Numbered from the stretch's first letter, positions 1 through 13,150 are shown. The stretch: DNA of 64,000 bases from Acanthaster planci (GCF_001949145.1 NW_019091417.1:1182275-1246274), one strand, 5' to 3'. The notes: generated by a model not told the origin, from the sequence alone. Numbers and translations are program-made.

Positions 1-763
1 CCTATTTTTAATAGTCTGGCGCACTTTTTAAACCATCTTTTAATATTATGTTTCAAAATCATATAGTGTGTGTGTATTATACCAAAAGTGATAAATATAC
101 GCGACAAGTGATGCATTGTAGATACATGTATGCTAGGATTTTATATCTAAGCACGATTCATGCTCATTTTACTAATAGTAAAATTTCATTCAAACGAACT
201 GCGTTTACCATTAAAAATGAGCCACACCGCAAGCTGTGAATATGCACTTTGCACTGCCAACGAAACATTTTTGCAACCCTGAGAACAATTTTATCGATGC
301 TCAAATTTTGACATGTATTCTGATGACATTGCTTGTTACAATGACAGGAGGAAGCATCAGTTGTGTGTTTATAGCAGTTATGAAAAGTTATTAGTAAAAT
401 TGCTAGCTGTAACGTGCCATTTCACGGGCTAATTCGCAATCACAGAATGCGATGACATTTTCCGGTAAAATTCAAGTCTAATCATGGGCGTCAAGGCAGT
501 ACGATGGGCCCCCGCATCCTGTTGGCATGCTGCCAAAACTTGAAATTATCCCATCTCATCCCTAAAGAAATCACATTTCATACATCTTTCGGTATTCCCC
601 ACCGCCCACAGCTAAATGTCAGGCGTGATAGAAAAGGCAGCCACTAGTCTAGCCTGGTGCAATGACTTCTCCGCGGATTGCCTGCGCATAGTATTTATGA
701 CCGTTTGCATGGGTGGCTAACAAAGGCTGGCGACTTATATCCGATGGAGTATAGATTGAGGAA

Positions 764-949
764 ATGCCGAAGGCGACTGCGGAAGAAGTGAGAGACGTTG
801 AGGGAGATGTCACAATGGATTTAAAGCTATTCCACTTGAAATCCAGTCTGCGCGTTTTTGACTCGTCGAAGTCTGTGGACGGTAGACCTTTGAAGATACC
901 TGCTTCAAGTGCAAAATGCAGTTTTATTAACCATGTGAAGCTTTTATAA
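764..949 (+). CDS. Possible 61-codon small ORF
   Basis: The frame starts at an ATG with a purine at -3 and runs 61 codons to TAA. Its composition is protein-like: an acidic N-terminal part with EEVRDVEGDV, then a Ser/Lys-rich part. No domain, signal peptide or membrane segment is visible and the family is not recognised. A GTAGAC string inside the frame could be a weak donor, so this might be a first exon. It could equally be a chance open frame in non-coding DNA. Confidence 0.18.
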   Translation: MPKATAEEVRDVEGDVTMDLKLFHLKSSLRVFDSSKSVDGRPLKIPASSAKCSFINHVKLL

Positions 950-1880
950 AATTGAATGCATGTAATGGCTTACTCACGCAACCGAGTCATAAATGTTGGC
1001 AAGTGAACTTTTGTAAACTTAACCTATTTGGGATTGTCATTTTGCTCACTCCATCGACTACAGAGCTGCCTGTAAATATTGGTGTGTGTTCGATCAGCTT
1101 ACATGGGGCACTGAGCCCTGACCAAGGGATTGTCGCGCGTGCTGTGTCAAACAAACGAGATGTTGGGGACGAGAATACACCCCTACAACTCGTGGAAGCT
1201 AATCGAATGCACCGAATGCATTAACTCTGAAATGTGACGTCATTTGGAACCGGAAATACAATGCACACGAACGGACTACACAAGCCTGTCTCTAATTCAC
1301 GCACTGACTTCAGAGACCAATAATTTTAAAGCCTGAAGTAATCACCCGGAACTTTGTTTGAAAAATTGTCAAAATCTTTCACGCAGACTGTCACACTATA
1401 CCGCGTCCCATTAAGTGCCGAAGCTGCAGACAGGCCTCTCGGTGTTTGTTTAAATCATTTGCTCGCACATGTCCGGGATAGCAGCTGTATATCAATTTAC
1501 CATAACAATCGGAAAGCTGTCAGAATCAGCAACCCTCCGCGGAGTCATTCACCGCTAACTTCGGTCTTCATTTTGGCGGGAAAAGCATAATCTTCTGTTA
1601 CCAAAGACTCTTCAAGTACGCCACTTCGTGCACCATGGAAAACAGTTAATGGAAAGGTTGCGCAAATAATCAAATTGGACAGAATGTTGATTTGGACCCA
1701 AAAAGCTGGTGATAAAGAGAGGGGGCTGTGAACACGATAGATTCGAGCACCACGATGACCGTCTTACTGACTCGCGGATAAGTATGTCATAAAACAAGTT
1801 AATTAAGCACAATGCTAAACGTGGAACTTTATGGAAACGCTTTGAAAATAAACACTACAACTGTGAACTTCTCCTCCAAT

Positions 1881-2080
1881 GGGCCTGGAGAGGGACCAAG
1901 AGAGGGCGCTGTTTTCTAGGCAACGGAAGCTCTTCGGTCGGAACTGAACGTTGCTGGTTCACGAACGCCCAGGAAATGCATGCGTTACGGTCGCGTCACT
2001 ACCAACAAAGTGAATACTCCCGGACAACACGGCTCTTGTTTTTCAACTGCTGAAGGGGGTATACTTCTGCTCGAGGCGGA
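1881..2080. repeat. Dispersed repeat, copy A
   Basis: About 200 bp that aligns, with substitutions and small indels, to 35812-35980. Shared blocks include AGAGAGGGCGCT followed by TTTTCT, then GGTCGGAACTGAAC, GAGGAAATGCA-like and GGGGGTAYTTCT-like segments. Similarity stops abruptly at both ends, as expected for two insertions of one interspersed family. No terminal inverted repeat or A-tail was found, so the class is unknown. Confidence 0.75.
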
Positions 2081-2548
2081 TAAGGCCGGCTCTCTCTATT
2101 ACGTCATATGGAAATAGACGCTGAATACTATAAGCAATACTTTGCATTTACCTTATACCTGGATAGTCATGCCATTAGTCTATACGATCAGAATTTGGCA
2201 TGATGATTTAAAAAATTCTAATTCGTGGAAATTTGATTTTTGAGAGATTTTTCAGACAAAGCCAAATGTGAATTCCACTGAAGCCTCTTTAATTTGTATC
2301 ACGCTGTCTAGTAACCGATGACAACGCTTGACATCTGTGAACAAGCTGACAAGACTTACCGGTTGGTCAAATTAGAAAGGAAATGACCTGTCACGTTGAA
2401 AAGACACGAAGTTATCCGGATCAGGCGGAATGCTCCATCTTGTCAAATTTCCATGTTTCCTCTTGGGGGCAAAATCATAGAAATGGCAAGCATAGAACCT
2501 CGATAGGCAAAGAAAATACTTGGTAAGAAAATAAGGGGAGAAATCCTG

Positions 2549-2572
2549 AAACAAACAACAAACAAACAAACA
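2549..2572. repeat. (ACAA)n microsatellite
   Basis: Roughly six ACAA/AACA units in a row. Confidence 0.8.
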
Positions 2573-5178
2573 GGTTATCAGCCAAAGTATGCGATGCATC
2601 TCGCTTTTCGTTGGTTCCACATGCATTTTGCACAATAAATTGCTGGTTATGTTATTGGGGGGCTGTCATATCTCAGCCTACTGTATTGGGGAACATCCGG
2701 CAATTAATGCTGTTTCTATCTCTCCTATTTAATGATAAGAACGAAATGTCTGTTTCCAAACAATGTGGTTCTATGCCCAAAGGAACGCATAACGATAATT
2801 GCGCGATGCCCCTCACCTGCCGTATGGCACAGCGGATCCGAAAGGGCAAATATAATCTGGTATAGAGTAGAGTTGACATCAAAAAACAGTCTCCAAATTA
2901 CAGTCCTGAACTTAATAAAGAATAGTTTTAATTTTACATAAGTCGAGTGTGGAAAGCAGGGTGGCCATTAAAAAATCCAATGACTGTCCGGACAGACAGG
3001 CAGGCGGCATGACAAACAAATACTAAGGCAATTGCGCAAACAGCGCAGGCGCAAGTATCTTTGCGCTCAAGCAATTATTCGGTTTTCCACGTTCTTTTGA
3101 CTTCAATAGTGTGTGGGCCAGACGATGTTGATTCCCTATGGGGAACTTCAGTCATCTCATGCAGTCATGACTGGAGTTTCTGCAGGTAACACCTGCTATT
3201 TCTTTTTTAATCCAAATTGTTTCATAAGTTTCTAATACACTTTTTTGAATATTACACCAGAATAAACTGTTTTTCTGACTGTAGGAATGTTGCTTTAAGC
3301 TATTTCGCGGGGGTGTGCCTTATCTGAGTTAAAGACTACCCTTGGGTGCCCTGCTTAACTCACAGCTCTACATCGATCACCCATTATGACTCCTCCATTC
3401 CGTCCTCTCTCCAATTTCGTCATTTGCGGGGTTGTGCATCCCCAAGTGGGCAGTTTGGAACATTTGCAATTGGTCGAGATGATCGACCCACCTTCCTCAG
3501 CCCTACAAGCTGCTGATTACAACTTTTAATTTGTGTCTATCCGACTGGATAGAACAAATTGGAGTCCAGGATCCAAACTCAGGCCATTTTGAATTATGTC
3601 CGTCGAAACTGGCATTACATTATTTGCCTTACGCTGAAGACAGCGCAGCTCTCTCAGCAACATGAGTTATGGATGGTTGACGGCGTGGGTGGAAAGGGAA
3701 CTAGCACATAGAAATTTGGCCATAAAAAGAATTAGCCATTAAATACAGAAAAAAATACACATTTCCAAGTTAGCTATACACACCAAAAAGCTTGAGGTGC
3801 GCACTGCATGGCTAAGGCCTTGCGAAATCCAACACCCACCCAAATAACAAGTATACGTACCGAAATGGTCGAGCCAAGATGCGGAGCAAGTGCGGTCATT
3901 GGTGGGCTCAACTCATGCGCAGTCTGATAAACACGAACGGCATGAACAGCCTGCTTCTAAAACTTGGACCTTCTTCCTAACCTCCGTAATGTGACGCTGA
4001 TTAATAAAGGTTAGGAATGAACATATAGTTATTGGCGCAAGTAGCCTGAGTAGCTGAAAGCGCCATTAAAACAACAACTTCCCTGTATAGCCTAGAACAG
4101 TCTAGTAGGGTGTCGTGTACTCAGTTCCTTAGATTTACTCCAGCCAAGCTGTATTAGTGAAATAAACATAAGTCTGTTAAGATGTCTTATATGTGTCCGT
4201 TAACCGATGAATCGCTGCCTTTGACCCTACGCAGAACATGTTCGGAATAGAATAATAAAGTCTTCCGCAGCGCCATATGGTCAATTGCTGTGCGCAAATC
4301 ACAGTGCTTAGGATTGGTGTCAATGCACGGCATTCTTGACATACTACATTAGCCTGACCAAATCGATGTAATGCGCAATACGAATAGATCTGTCACTGTG
4401 TAGGCCTACTAGGAAGATCGTCAGTATCACAGATACAGCTGTACCGCCAGCGTGACAATGATCTCCCTGATCAAGTTTGAATGCAAAGTTCATGCTCCTT
4501 TTTGTTCACGGGCCAAGGGTGTGCACCAATCGGCCGTTGCTAGGCGCAGACACTGGAATGTTGCGCACAAGTGTTTGCTCTACACCGACAAAGCGCATTG
4601 TGCATCATACACGGATAAAGCATGCCTCGTATCAGATTGAAGCATGCATCATATCAACGTACGTGTGTAGTGTACACGATGGCCGTCATTGCTGAAACTG
4701 GTGACTGTGCAGTAACACGTGAGTTGTTCAGAGTGGAAGCTGCCAGTACTGAAGCAAATGTGGAGCGAGTTAATCCTGTTTGCCCTCATGATAGGCCGTG
4801 TTTGGTTTAACCGTAGATCTGCAACCCACCCTCCTGTAGTACAGACCAAAATCTGGATTGAAAGATTGGGAAGCAAGAAAAGACATGCTGTAGGCCTAAG
4901 CAGGTTGTATTGGACATTGCCTTGTTGTGGAGTTGGGGTAGTACTGTTCTTTGCTCTGTGTGTGAACTTTGTAGAAGGACACACAGTTGCCGATCAGGGC
5001 AGTGCCATCAAGATCTCACCTCTAGGCCTGCTAAGGACTTCTTAACTTCATGTATTACAGAATATATCTTCCTTAATGAATGGACTGTGAAACGAGGAAA
5101 AAAGACTTCATTGCCTTTACTGCATCTACCGAAACCAGCTTAGCTCTACTCATGTGACGTGACATAGTTAATTCAGGT

Positions 5179-5185
5179 AAGTACT
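5179..5185 (+). other. Consensus splice donor of a possible non-coding first exon
   Basis: CAG/GTAAGT is an optimal 5' splice site. All three frames before it carry stops within a few codons, so any exon ending here would be untranslated. The next acceptor-ATG combination lies at 5535-5540, giving a plausible intron of about 0.35 kb. Confidence 0.35.
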
Positions 5186-5537
5186 AACTGAGTCGTATTT
5201 TCGTTGTTTCCTGTCTTCATGCGAGGGTTTCGAGAACTCCAGGCCTGAAGTATCGACACTTAAATGCGTGCGTGCGTTTTTACAAACAATGAGACGATTT
5301 CAATTATCGCACATGGAGTATCATCCAATATCAAATATTATTCAAGAGGTTTACTGTGCTTGAAATGTAATTGACAAGTTCAGTTGCTTTAAACGAATTT
5401 AGCACACTGGAAAAAGGAGTTCAACGCACTGCCTGTTTAATAATTTCATGTCGGGTGGTCATGACACGAACCACTGGGTTTAATATAAAGTTTTAATTAG
5501 TAGATCAGCGGGTGTGGAATATGTAGTCCTTGTAGAG

Positions 5538-5778
5538 ATGGACATATTCACCAAGGAAGGGAATGACACAGAGTGCTTCGTCTGCTTGGATGAGGTGCAA
5601 TTGGAGGAGGTGTGCGCAGACGGTGTCCTAAATCATGATTACATAGTATGCTAGATTGCCAGACAGAATGTGTTCAAGGGATGTACATACCTTGGAATGT
5701 ATAGATCTGGCTAAAGCATTACTCTCGTTTCAATTTATTTAGATGATGGAAGGACTAACATTCGAGCAAACCCTATGA
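5538..5778 (+). CDS. Candidate two-exon small gene, family unknown
   Basis: Exon 5538-5645 begins with ATG just after a TTGTAG/AG acceptor and has 36 highly charged codons with a Cys pair (ECFVCLDEV). It ends in frame at a GTATGC donor. A very good acceptor (pyrimidine tract ending TTTATTTAG) starts the next exon at 5743; in the matching phase it adds 11 codons to a TGA at 5776-5778. The other open phase of that exon runs to a TAG at 5853-5855 and also reads like protein. Upstream, a consensus donor CAG/GTAAGT at 5179-5185 is closed in all frames before it and could end a 5' untranslated exon of the same transcript. No family is recognised; it could be a relic of a mobile-element gene. Confidence 0.35.
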
Positions 5779-5859
5779 GACTCATTTCATATTGGCTTTC
5801 TGTAGGTGCAAAGGAAGGGTTTTTGAAAATTGGCCTCAAGTCAATCAAGCGTTAGGCCA

Positions 5860-8400
5860 CGTAGTGATTTCACCTTGCTTCTCATTAAACTATGTCATAT
5901 GGATGCATAATACACGTTGACGTGATAGATCTGAACAACCTCAATCTTTTGAGTAAAACACATGAATTCTAACCTTGCCGAGTTCATTACCTCATTAACA
6001 CAATAACCTTGGTTAAAATCTCGGCCATATTTTGTTGCACTATTCTAGCGATCGCACATCCGACGTGGTAATTTTACACCGCAGAGACGTCCCTGTCATT
6101 TCCACTGATATTGAAGAGGGACCATGCTGCGAGAAGTAATTATTTTATCATAGGTTTAAATTGGCGTCTTGGAATAGGGCCAAATCGATATTTCGTCTGG
6201 CCAAGGGCGGTTGAATAAGGGCGCCCCCTCCCGTTAGAAGTGTCAAGTCCCTCTTGCAATACTCTAGACGGCATCAGCTGGTCATATAATGAAATAAATA
6301 TGTCTCATCGGTACGTCAACTGGAATTGTTGTGAAGTCTAAAACACATAAAACGATCCGTGAGAATATGCACTTGGTTATTAATTATTCATGTCTGATAT
6401 TTCAGTGCCGTGTAGGTTGTGAACTTTGGGGGAGAAGACAAGGTGACATAAAGAGGGTAAAGGTACTTCTTGCTCTATTGTGGGCATGAAGCTGTGGTTA
6501 ATATTGCCACAAATATTGGAAGTATTTGTTTTACGGGGAAAATGTGTTTTTATCAAGGTTCCATAAGCTCTGTTTGTGAAAGTAAAGCTGGCTTTTGTCG
6601 ATAGCATCAGCGCATTGACGCATACTTTCATCCTAACCTTGACAATACAAAATGATTTTTTATAACTGTGATTGCATTGCGTTTAGGGTGAGGGATAAAA
6701 TGGTGTGACATGAAATTATTCAAGAATCAAGTGTAAAAATTAAGAGTGACATTCCTTACGTCAAAGGTAAACCGTCACACAGCCCTATTTATTTATGGAA
6801 TATGTAAGAAGACTGTCTTGGTGGAAGTAAGTAATCAGTTTGTCTTTTTCGGTCGACGTCCGGGGGTGGTTTGTGAGTCCAAAATTATAATGCGCAACAT
6901 TATGAGAAACAGGTCAAGACTTTTGCTTGCATTTTTGGTACCCATAACATGCAGCCTTGGAACAACTGAATATTCCTTGGGGACTCCCTTGTTGTCGATG
7001 CGGCGGGCTCAGTCGACCAACCCCAGGGCACTGTAACTAGTTGGCAGGAATTTTGTGATCAATATATGCACAGCCTACCCCCATCTCCGGGCAAAACTGT
7101 CCACATAACGCCGGTGTCTTTCACCACCTTCCTTCGGGTCAACCCGCCATTTATTGATGATATCCCTCGCATTCATAATCCCGTATCCCAGGCGATTCTT
7201 TCGAGTGTGTTGTGTTTTAACGCAGAAGCTAAAGTGGGGTTTGAGCAATCAGACGTCAAATTTGACATTTAAAAAAGAAGCTATAGTCTGCAGGGTTTAA
7301 TTTGGTGGCAAGGGCACTGTCGCGCGTCGTACTTTGTCTCGTTGTGAAGAGACTTGATGGAAATTCAAATTGTTGCCGTCAGAGTGTCATGACCCTGAAC
7401 AACGAACCTGTGTGTTTCTACATCATAAACACAAATTGTTGCGTGAGATTATAAAATAGGGGTGAAGTAACTGTATTTCATTCTATGCTTTGCTATAGCT
7501 CCTGCAAGGCCTATGCAATTACGTTAAGTGCAAAAACTTTCGTCGCATCGTTTCCCCCGTCATTCGGCAATAATGTTGCCTTTTGCATATTTACAAGAAC
7601 GCCAGTGAGCAAACTTTGAGTCATAGTTAGTAGGCTAAGTAATAGTTTGAATTATAGCTATGGAGTTGGACAAGCACCATTTAGAAGCGCGTTTTGGTCA
7701 CCAGTTTTAGCCTTTCAGGTGACAGGCTATTATGGTTGACATTAATGGTGTAGTTTAGATTGCAAGTATTCACACACTGGCAGTATTAAAAATCGCTAGT
7801 CAAGGCATTTGGCTCTTTCCTGGTAAGTGATACCTGATTTGATAACTATGACAACTGTGAAACGTGTCCGATGCAGAAATCGCACGCCCTCGGCATATCA
7901 CATGTTTGAGACGACGTCGACTGCAAGTATAATGCTAGGGCTTGCTCCCTCATGAAATCACAAAAATGCTCATTTGTATCAACTTTGGTTGAAATGAAAT
8001 AATGCACGAAAGCAGCTCCGAAAAAGCCCCTGCATGGTACAATTAGTCGTAAATATTTCAATGAGAGTCGGGGTTTATCCCTGAAAATTGAATTGACAAC
8101 GTCTCTAATTCGATATTCGGAATCGATATTTAATTGATAGCAAGCCGCTGCTCACATCAACAACCTGTTCAATTTGTGCGATTAGCGTAACTCTGTGCTG
8201 AGTGATACACTTCTCTCTTCTCTGGGTCCTATCATTGCCATCAAGGCGCTCTAGGCTGGTGATGCATTTCACCCGAGCCAAGGAAGGAGGGAGAGGAGAC
8301 GAATATTTTCTTTTAATCCAGGTACTGCTCTTTACGTCCATTGGATGTTGCCACGCAACGTGATGAGTGGAGGAGGGATGAAATGGGCGCTTGACAACCC
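5860..8400. other. Intergenic, nothing recognised
   Basis: No frame, repeat or RNA signature rises above background here. A short segment at 6405-6458 sits between an acceptor (ATATTTCAG) and a GTAAAG string and is open for 18 codons, but it is too short to support on its own. Confidence 0.5.
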
Positions 8401-8411
8401 AAGGACACGTC

Positions 8412-8419
8412 TATATAAG
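8412..8419 (+). promoter_or_regulatory. TATA-box-like sequence
   Basis: TATATAAG in a local context of higher GC. If used, transcription would start near 8440, about 65 bp before the open frame beginning at 8505. Inference from motif and position only. Confidence 0.3.
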
Positions 8420-8504
8420 TGGAAGTCTGCTTTTTGGTAGCGATACGATGATTGTCCACTAAGGAGAGTGGTCATTGATGCGGCCGTTAAGGGACTGTAT
8501 TCAG

Positions 8505-8749
8505 ATGGCTGCTTTATAGTGTGATACCAAAAGTAGTGATATCATACAAGTGGAAGCCAACTGTCGCCGAAAATGGCAAGTTACGCTTTCTGTCTTATAT
8601 AGACACAACGTCTAGGACTGACATTTTCTCCTATTACTTAGGTTTGTATTTCAAGTATATCGAGGCCTGTAAAACACTTTTATTATTTGGAGAATGCTTT
8701 ATCTTATTCCGATCTCCTGTTTGCCAGCCACGGTCTTATCAAAATTTAG
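8505..8749 (+). CDS. Candidate internal exon, family unknown
   Basis: The frame opens right after an acceptor (TGTATTCAG) and stays open for 81 codons to a TTTAG/GTAGGC donor. The first half is protein-like (VIPKVVISYKWKPTVAEN); the second half is hydrophobic and less convincing. It has no in-frame ATG, so it would need an upstream exon, which I did not find. A TATA-like box lies about 90 bp upstream, which fits poorly with an internal exon. Confidence 0.22.
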
Positions 8750-11700
8750 GTAGGCCTATTGTGGACATCATTTTGTTACTGCAAACATGTTTGCTGTATG
8801 TGGTGATAATTTCTAACACATTTCAAGGAACCATTACATTAAAATAATCTATTTGAGGACCGTGGATTCTGCTAAGTTAAAGCGAACATTGCTCACGGAT
8901 ATCTGACAAAATGCTGTCCCTTGACATCGACGACCCTGAATAGTATTAAGACATTATCAGAAATGAAAATTTACACGACTAATGCATTTACACCGACCCT
9001 CTCTAGACATCGTGAGGAAAGACTAATGCGTCGTAGTGTGCATCGAAATTGACCAAAATACATGAGTACACTCTAGTTTTGATCAAAATTAATCAGGTGG
9101 TTTCTGATCGATTGCTATGTGTGAGCATGTTCCATATGTCTTCTTTGCCTTAGTTTACTTGTCTAATACCGGGCAGGAAATTCGACATTTTGGCACAATT
9201 TGTCTAAACTGAACCAGCTGCCCGTGCATTAGCTGCATGATGGATGTCAAGTCGACATCGTGCGCGATGTTGATGAATTTGATAAGACACCGTCTTTTAT
9301 TTTCACTTCCCGCAGAAAATCGTCTGGTTTTCCAATAAAAAAGTGATTGGTTGTGAGTGCACGCATGACCGTCTTAAGACCACACAATTGGTTGTTGATG
9401 ACATGCTTATTTGGATAGGTTCCCGTCCTAACAAATTGAAAGTGGTCGCGCTACAAATATTCAACTGCGCCCAACCCGATCCGTGCTTTTAATTTCCTTT
9501 GGATTTGATGGAATGATGTTCTTCAACGCATCGATCATCCAAGTATTACCAAATTACTTTTTAAAGATGAGAAGTAGGTCGACAGTAATGCTTGTGTTAT
9601 TGTCTTATGATGTGAAAACATGCTCGGCATAATGCGACTGTTTCACAGACTCGCCAGATACAGAGTATAATTATGTCAAAACTTTAATCAACAGTGCTGC
9701 GGGGTACCAGCCTTTCTTCTTTTCCTCATATCTGGATTCTGCATGTCTGCCGGACTCTAGCTTTATGAATACGCAAGGTCCATTGAAAGAAATTTCAGTG
9801 TATTTGGCGTTTGTTTTCTTGAATAATTGAGGAATTCTTGCTGATCTACCAGTGTAGATTTAGGAGTTGGTACACTGCGTTGCTCTTGTGCCACTAATCA
9901 GAAGGCAATCAATAATTTAAAGCTTGCAAAGTGCAACGAGGCTAATAATTCACAGGATGTCTTTCTTGTAAAATGGAGCAATATTGAACAAGCAAGGCCG
10001 AGTCGTGAATCAAAGAGCTGACGCTCAGTACAAACCGATTACCAACCTGTCAATTACGCCTAGCTGTTCTTATTGATTGTTGCTTTAAAAAAATGCCTTG
10101 CTAGGTCTTGCAAACCAAATTTTGGCTGAGTTAAACCAATATTCAATATACACAAGACGGGTAACAGAAAATAAAATGTCATTTTCTTTGTGTAGTGTTC
10201 ATTCGCAGTAAATCAGACGGCATAAGGAGTCCTCTGGAGACAGTTTTCCATTTTAAACGTAACATTTCACTCACTACTAGCTTATTCTGTGTGCTAAGGA
10301 GCTCAGCCGGCATAATGTGTCGAGTACACGTGGGCTCTGAAATAGTCATAAAAATTCCATGACACGAAATGGAGAACAATATCCGGCTAGGGCCTCCCGT
10401 ATAAATGTCGGTGTCAACTTCACAACTCCCTCTGCATATCAAGACGAAGATTTATCTCGACACATGAATAACTCATCGGAATAGTGGCTGGAGCAATGAT
10501 TGTCGTGTATGGCCACAGGATAGACTGTCCTGATCAGACAGCAGCGTGCGCGTTGCTCCGACGCTCTTGACAGTGACCACGCAACGCAAGCAATTAATGT
10601 GTAGCTGTTGAAATTTGTAACCCCACCCCCTGCAGGGGTGGGGCGGCCTTGGTGTTCATAGCCTTGTCTTACTCTTTCCCCTGTCTGTTGTTTTTTAATA
10701 CCTCTGGGGTTGCATCTTGTGTTACCTTCATCGTCATGCTGATTCTGTCTCTGCATGTTATTTTTTACCTGTCTGAATCGCTATGTACTTTCATCCAGTG
10801 TAGTCTAACTTATGGTCGATTCTGATCTGCTTGGAATAATTATGTAAGGGAGGTGACTTAAAAGCCCCTACCTGTAAGCAGCATTATGTGAAAATTGTTA
10901 ACTTGACTGCAGGAAAAAATTGAAGGGTTATGCATGTTAGGCTACTGATGTGCTTTTGCTAAATTTCAGTTAGTGTATTTTATTCCGTCGGCGAGCACGT
11001 GTTTGATTTTATTGCATTAAATTTAGTCACCCATGATCGCCCTAATGTCAGTTACTCCTTGTCCGGATAGCTGTTTTAATTTTGAGCGAAGGACTTTTAT
11101 GATCGTACAATACTAAAACACTTCATAAAGCGTCAAATAAATTGTGACCAGACACGGAACACTACGTTGATAATTAAAGCTGGGTGGTCGGCAAGTGCAT
11201 GGCGGTAGGCCTATAGAATTATCATTATTTCGATCTGGCTAGTCTCATTATGGTGTGTTCCAGGGCAGTGTATAGTGGGCACGTGACCGTGCTACTTCAA
11301 AATGTTTTAAGCGGATGGATAATGGAATTTGGAGTAAACATGATTTGGTTACTACTGGGACCGTAAGGTGTGAGTGAACTTTACCATGTGCTGATTCGTT
11401 TATCTTATTGCAGTAAATATATCACAGGGTTGCTTATTTCAAAATATGTTCTTCAGTTCAGTGTTAATGAAGTAACTCCTGAATGCAACGTTGTATTTTT
11501 TTTACCTTTTTAACAAGAAATGATGATGGGGATTTCTTTGCTTAAAACGTTGTTCATTTATACCTGTGTGCACTTTTATCTGCAAATATTGTCTTCTTCT
11601 AGGGATAGTTTATCGAGTTCAAGCTTTCCTTCAAATACTAAAATCTGGAGTATAATTATGAAATTCCTTCATGCTTTCGATCCGTTCTCCCAAGAATCGA

Positions 11701-11846
11701 AGTCAGATTTTGTCTAAACATTTTGAAATAGTTGTGATATACTAGCGGTCACTTGAGAGGCTTTGACCTGGATTAATTTCAGGTGTCCCTTGGGTAAGTG
11801 CCTGATCTCTATATGCCAGGTCGGATCAGCGCCTTAAATTTTTCAG
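8750..11846. other. Intergenic, nothing recognised except a GC palindrome
   Basis: No coding-like frame with splice or start support. The only distinct structure is the inverted repeat at 10621-10643. Confidence 0.5.
10621..10643. repeat. GC-rich short inverted repeat
   Basis: Arms CCCCACCCC and GGGGTGGGG, 9 bp and fully complementary, separated by CTGCA. It could form a stable hairpin or serve as a paired Sp/KLF-type GT-box. Function unknown. Confidence 0.7.
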
Positions 11847-12062
11847 ATGAGGGCTCCTAGTGTTGACTGTGAAGTGGATAACGCTGACGTAATTGGAGCG
11901 GAATGCCAGGTGCTACGTGGCCTAAGTGCCTATCATTACACTGGCCAGACTGACTGGACAAAGGATTCTGGGTTATGTTGTTGGCCTGCAGAGTGTGTGG
12001 CTTCAAGGAATTACAAGGCACATAAATATATGTGCAAAGAAGTTCAGGATATAAGTTTTTAG
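11847..12062 (+). CDS. Candidate terminal exon or small Cys-rich ORF
   Basis: A strong acceptor (AAATTTTTCAG) is followed at once by ATG and a 71-codon frame ending in TAG. The frame is acidic with seven cysteines, including a CC pair. No family is recognised. About 45 bp upstream an acceptor-like TTTCAG and a donor GGGTAAGTG bracket only 11 bp, which could be a micro-exon or chance. The frame could be a terminal exon whose partners I could not find. Confidence 0.28.
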   Translation: MRAPSVDCEVDNADVIGAECQVLRGLSAYHYTGQTDWTKDSGLCCWPAECVASRNYKAHKYMCKEVQDISF

Positions 12063-12178
12063 TGCAAGCAAACCTCCAACTGTTCCACCAGAGCTGAAAG
12101 TTTATTTTTGGAGTAGTTAAGAAAATGGGAAGGCGTTATTTGCTGTTGTGGTAAGTTCGAAGGAGATATCAGGCAGCC

Positions 12179-12321
12179 AACAGGCCTATGTACTGATGAC
12201 GTCACACTTTGTTTACATGTGCACTGGGCCTATGGAGCCGGTGGGAGCCCACGGTCCACTGAGCACCATACAAAAGCACACATGTAAACAAAGTCTGGCG
12301 TCATCAGTATCGAGGTCTATT
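12179..12321. mobile_element. Foldback (MITE-like) element
   Basis: Long inverted repeat: the left arm 12179-12220 and right arm 12281-12321 share ACTGATGACGYCA then ACTTTGTTTACATGTG in opposite orientation, with further pairing outward (ARGCCTA-type ends). The 60-bp centre carries its own small hairpin (GGTGGGAGCCCAC region). No coding capacity, so non-autonomous. The target duplication is not clear. Confidence 0.7.
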
Positions 12322-12984
12322 GGGGAGGTGCCCCAATGGATTGCTATTTCGTCATTTAACCAGCTAGGCTATCCAGCAACCAGGGTTCGAAGCCATTTGT
12401 GTGTCCACGCACGCTCGCGCACAGGTGGTACGCGCGGGTCAAATTATCTCTTCGATCAACGGTGATTCACCATAATGCGTCAGGTTTAATAACAGGTGCG
12501 AGTTTAATGTCAGGCAGTACTAAGAAAGTATTAATGGCAGAAAATACTCGACCATGTAGACAACGAGTCAACCAGACAAACAAGCCGCAAGGTATAGCCA
12601 GTGAGCTCACGAGCCAACCATGCAGCCACTCAGCCATGGAAAGGAACAGTGATCCACCCCAGCCTTTTGGCCAAGTAGCCATTGAAAACAAACATTACCG
12701 GGCAGATGAAACCAGTGTACATCCAACCAACTGATGAGTCCTCAGACCAACATTTCATGTCACGAGTGAGCCAGCCATGAGCCACAGATTGCACTCAACC
12801 GACCATCTCGCAAAAGAGCACAAAAGCTCAATACTGGCTCCGAAGCCGTCCACTTATCATCAGCAAAAACAACCAGCAAGCCAGTAAACCACTCAGAAGG
12901 ACAACCATACATTGCGTAAGACGTATGCGAGTCGGCCATAGACCAGCCAACAAACATCTAGCTGACCAACTAGGTTGAAGTGGG

Positions 12985-13150
12985 AGTCAGCTTGTCAACA
13001 AATCAATCAGCTTTTCAACCAATCAATTTATCAACAAATCAGCTTTCCAACCAATCAGCTTGTCAACCAATCAGTTTGTCAACAAATCAGTTTGTCAACA
13101 AATCAGCTTTCTAACCAATCAGCTTGTCAACCAATCAATTTGTCAACCAT
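12985..13150. repeat. 16-bp tandem repeat carrying CCAAT boxes
   Basis: About ten imperfect copies of a 16-bp unit close to CAATCAGCTTGTCAAC, most joined as CCAATCAG. One unit has an extra 4 bp. Because 16 is not a multiple of 3, the open frame across it repeats in a 16-residue period and is not taken as coding. CCAATCA is the NF-Y core, here phased about 1.5 helical turns apart. Confidence 0.85.

Larger units (their letters stand above)
1..4400. other. Gene-poor 5' flank, no confident gene
   Basis: AT-rich sequence with stops in all frames. The only items I can point to are a 61-codon frame at 764-949, a CRE palindrome at 1235-1242, one copy of a dispersed repeat at 1881-2080, an (ACAA)n microsatellite near 2549-2572 and a 12-bp palindrome CTGTCCGGACAG at 2984-2995. 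Nothing recognisable was seen in 2080-4400 apart from these. Confidence 0.6.
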
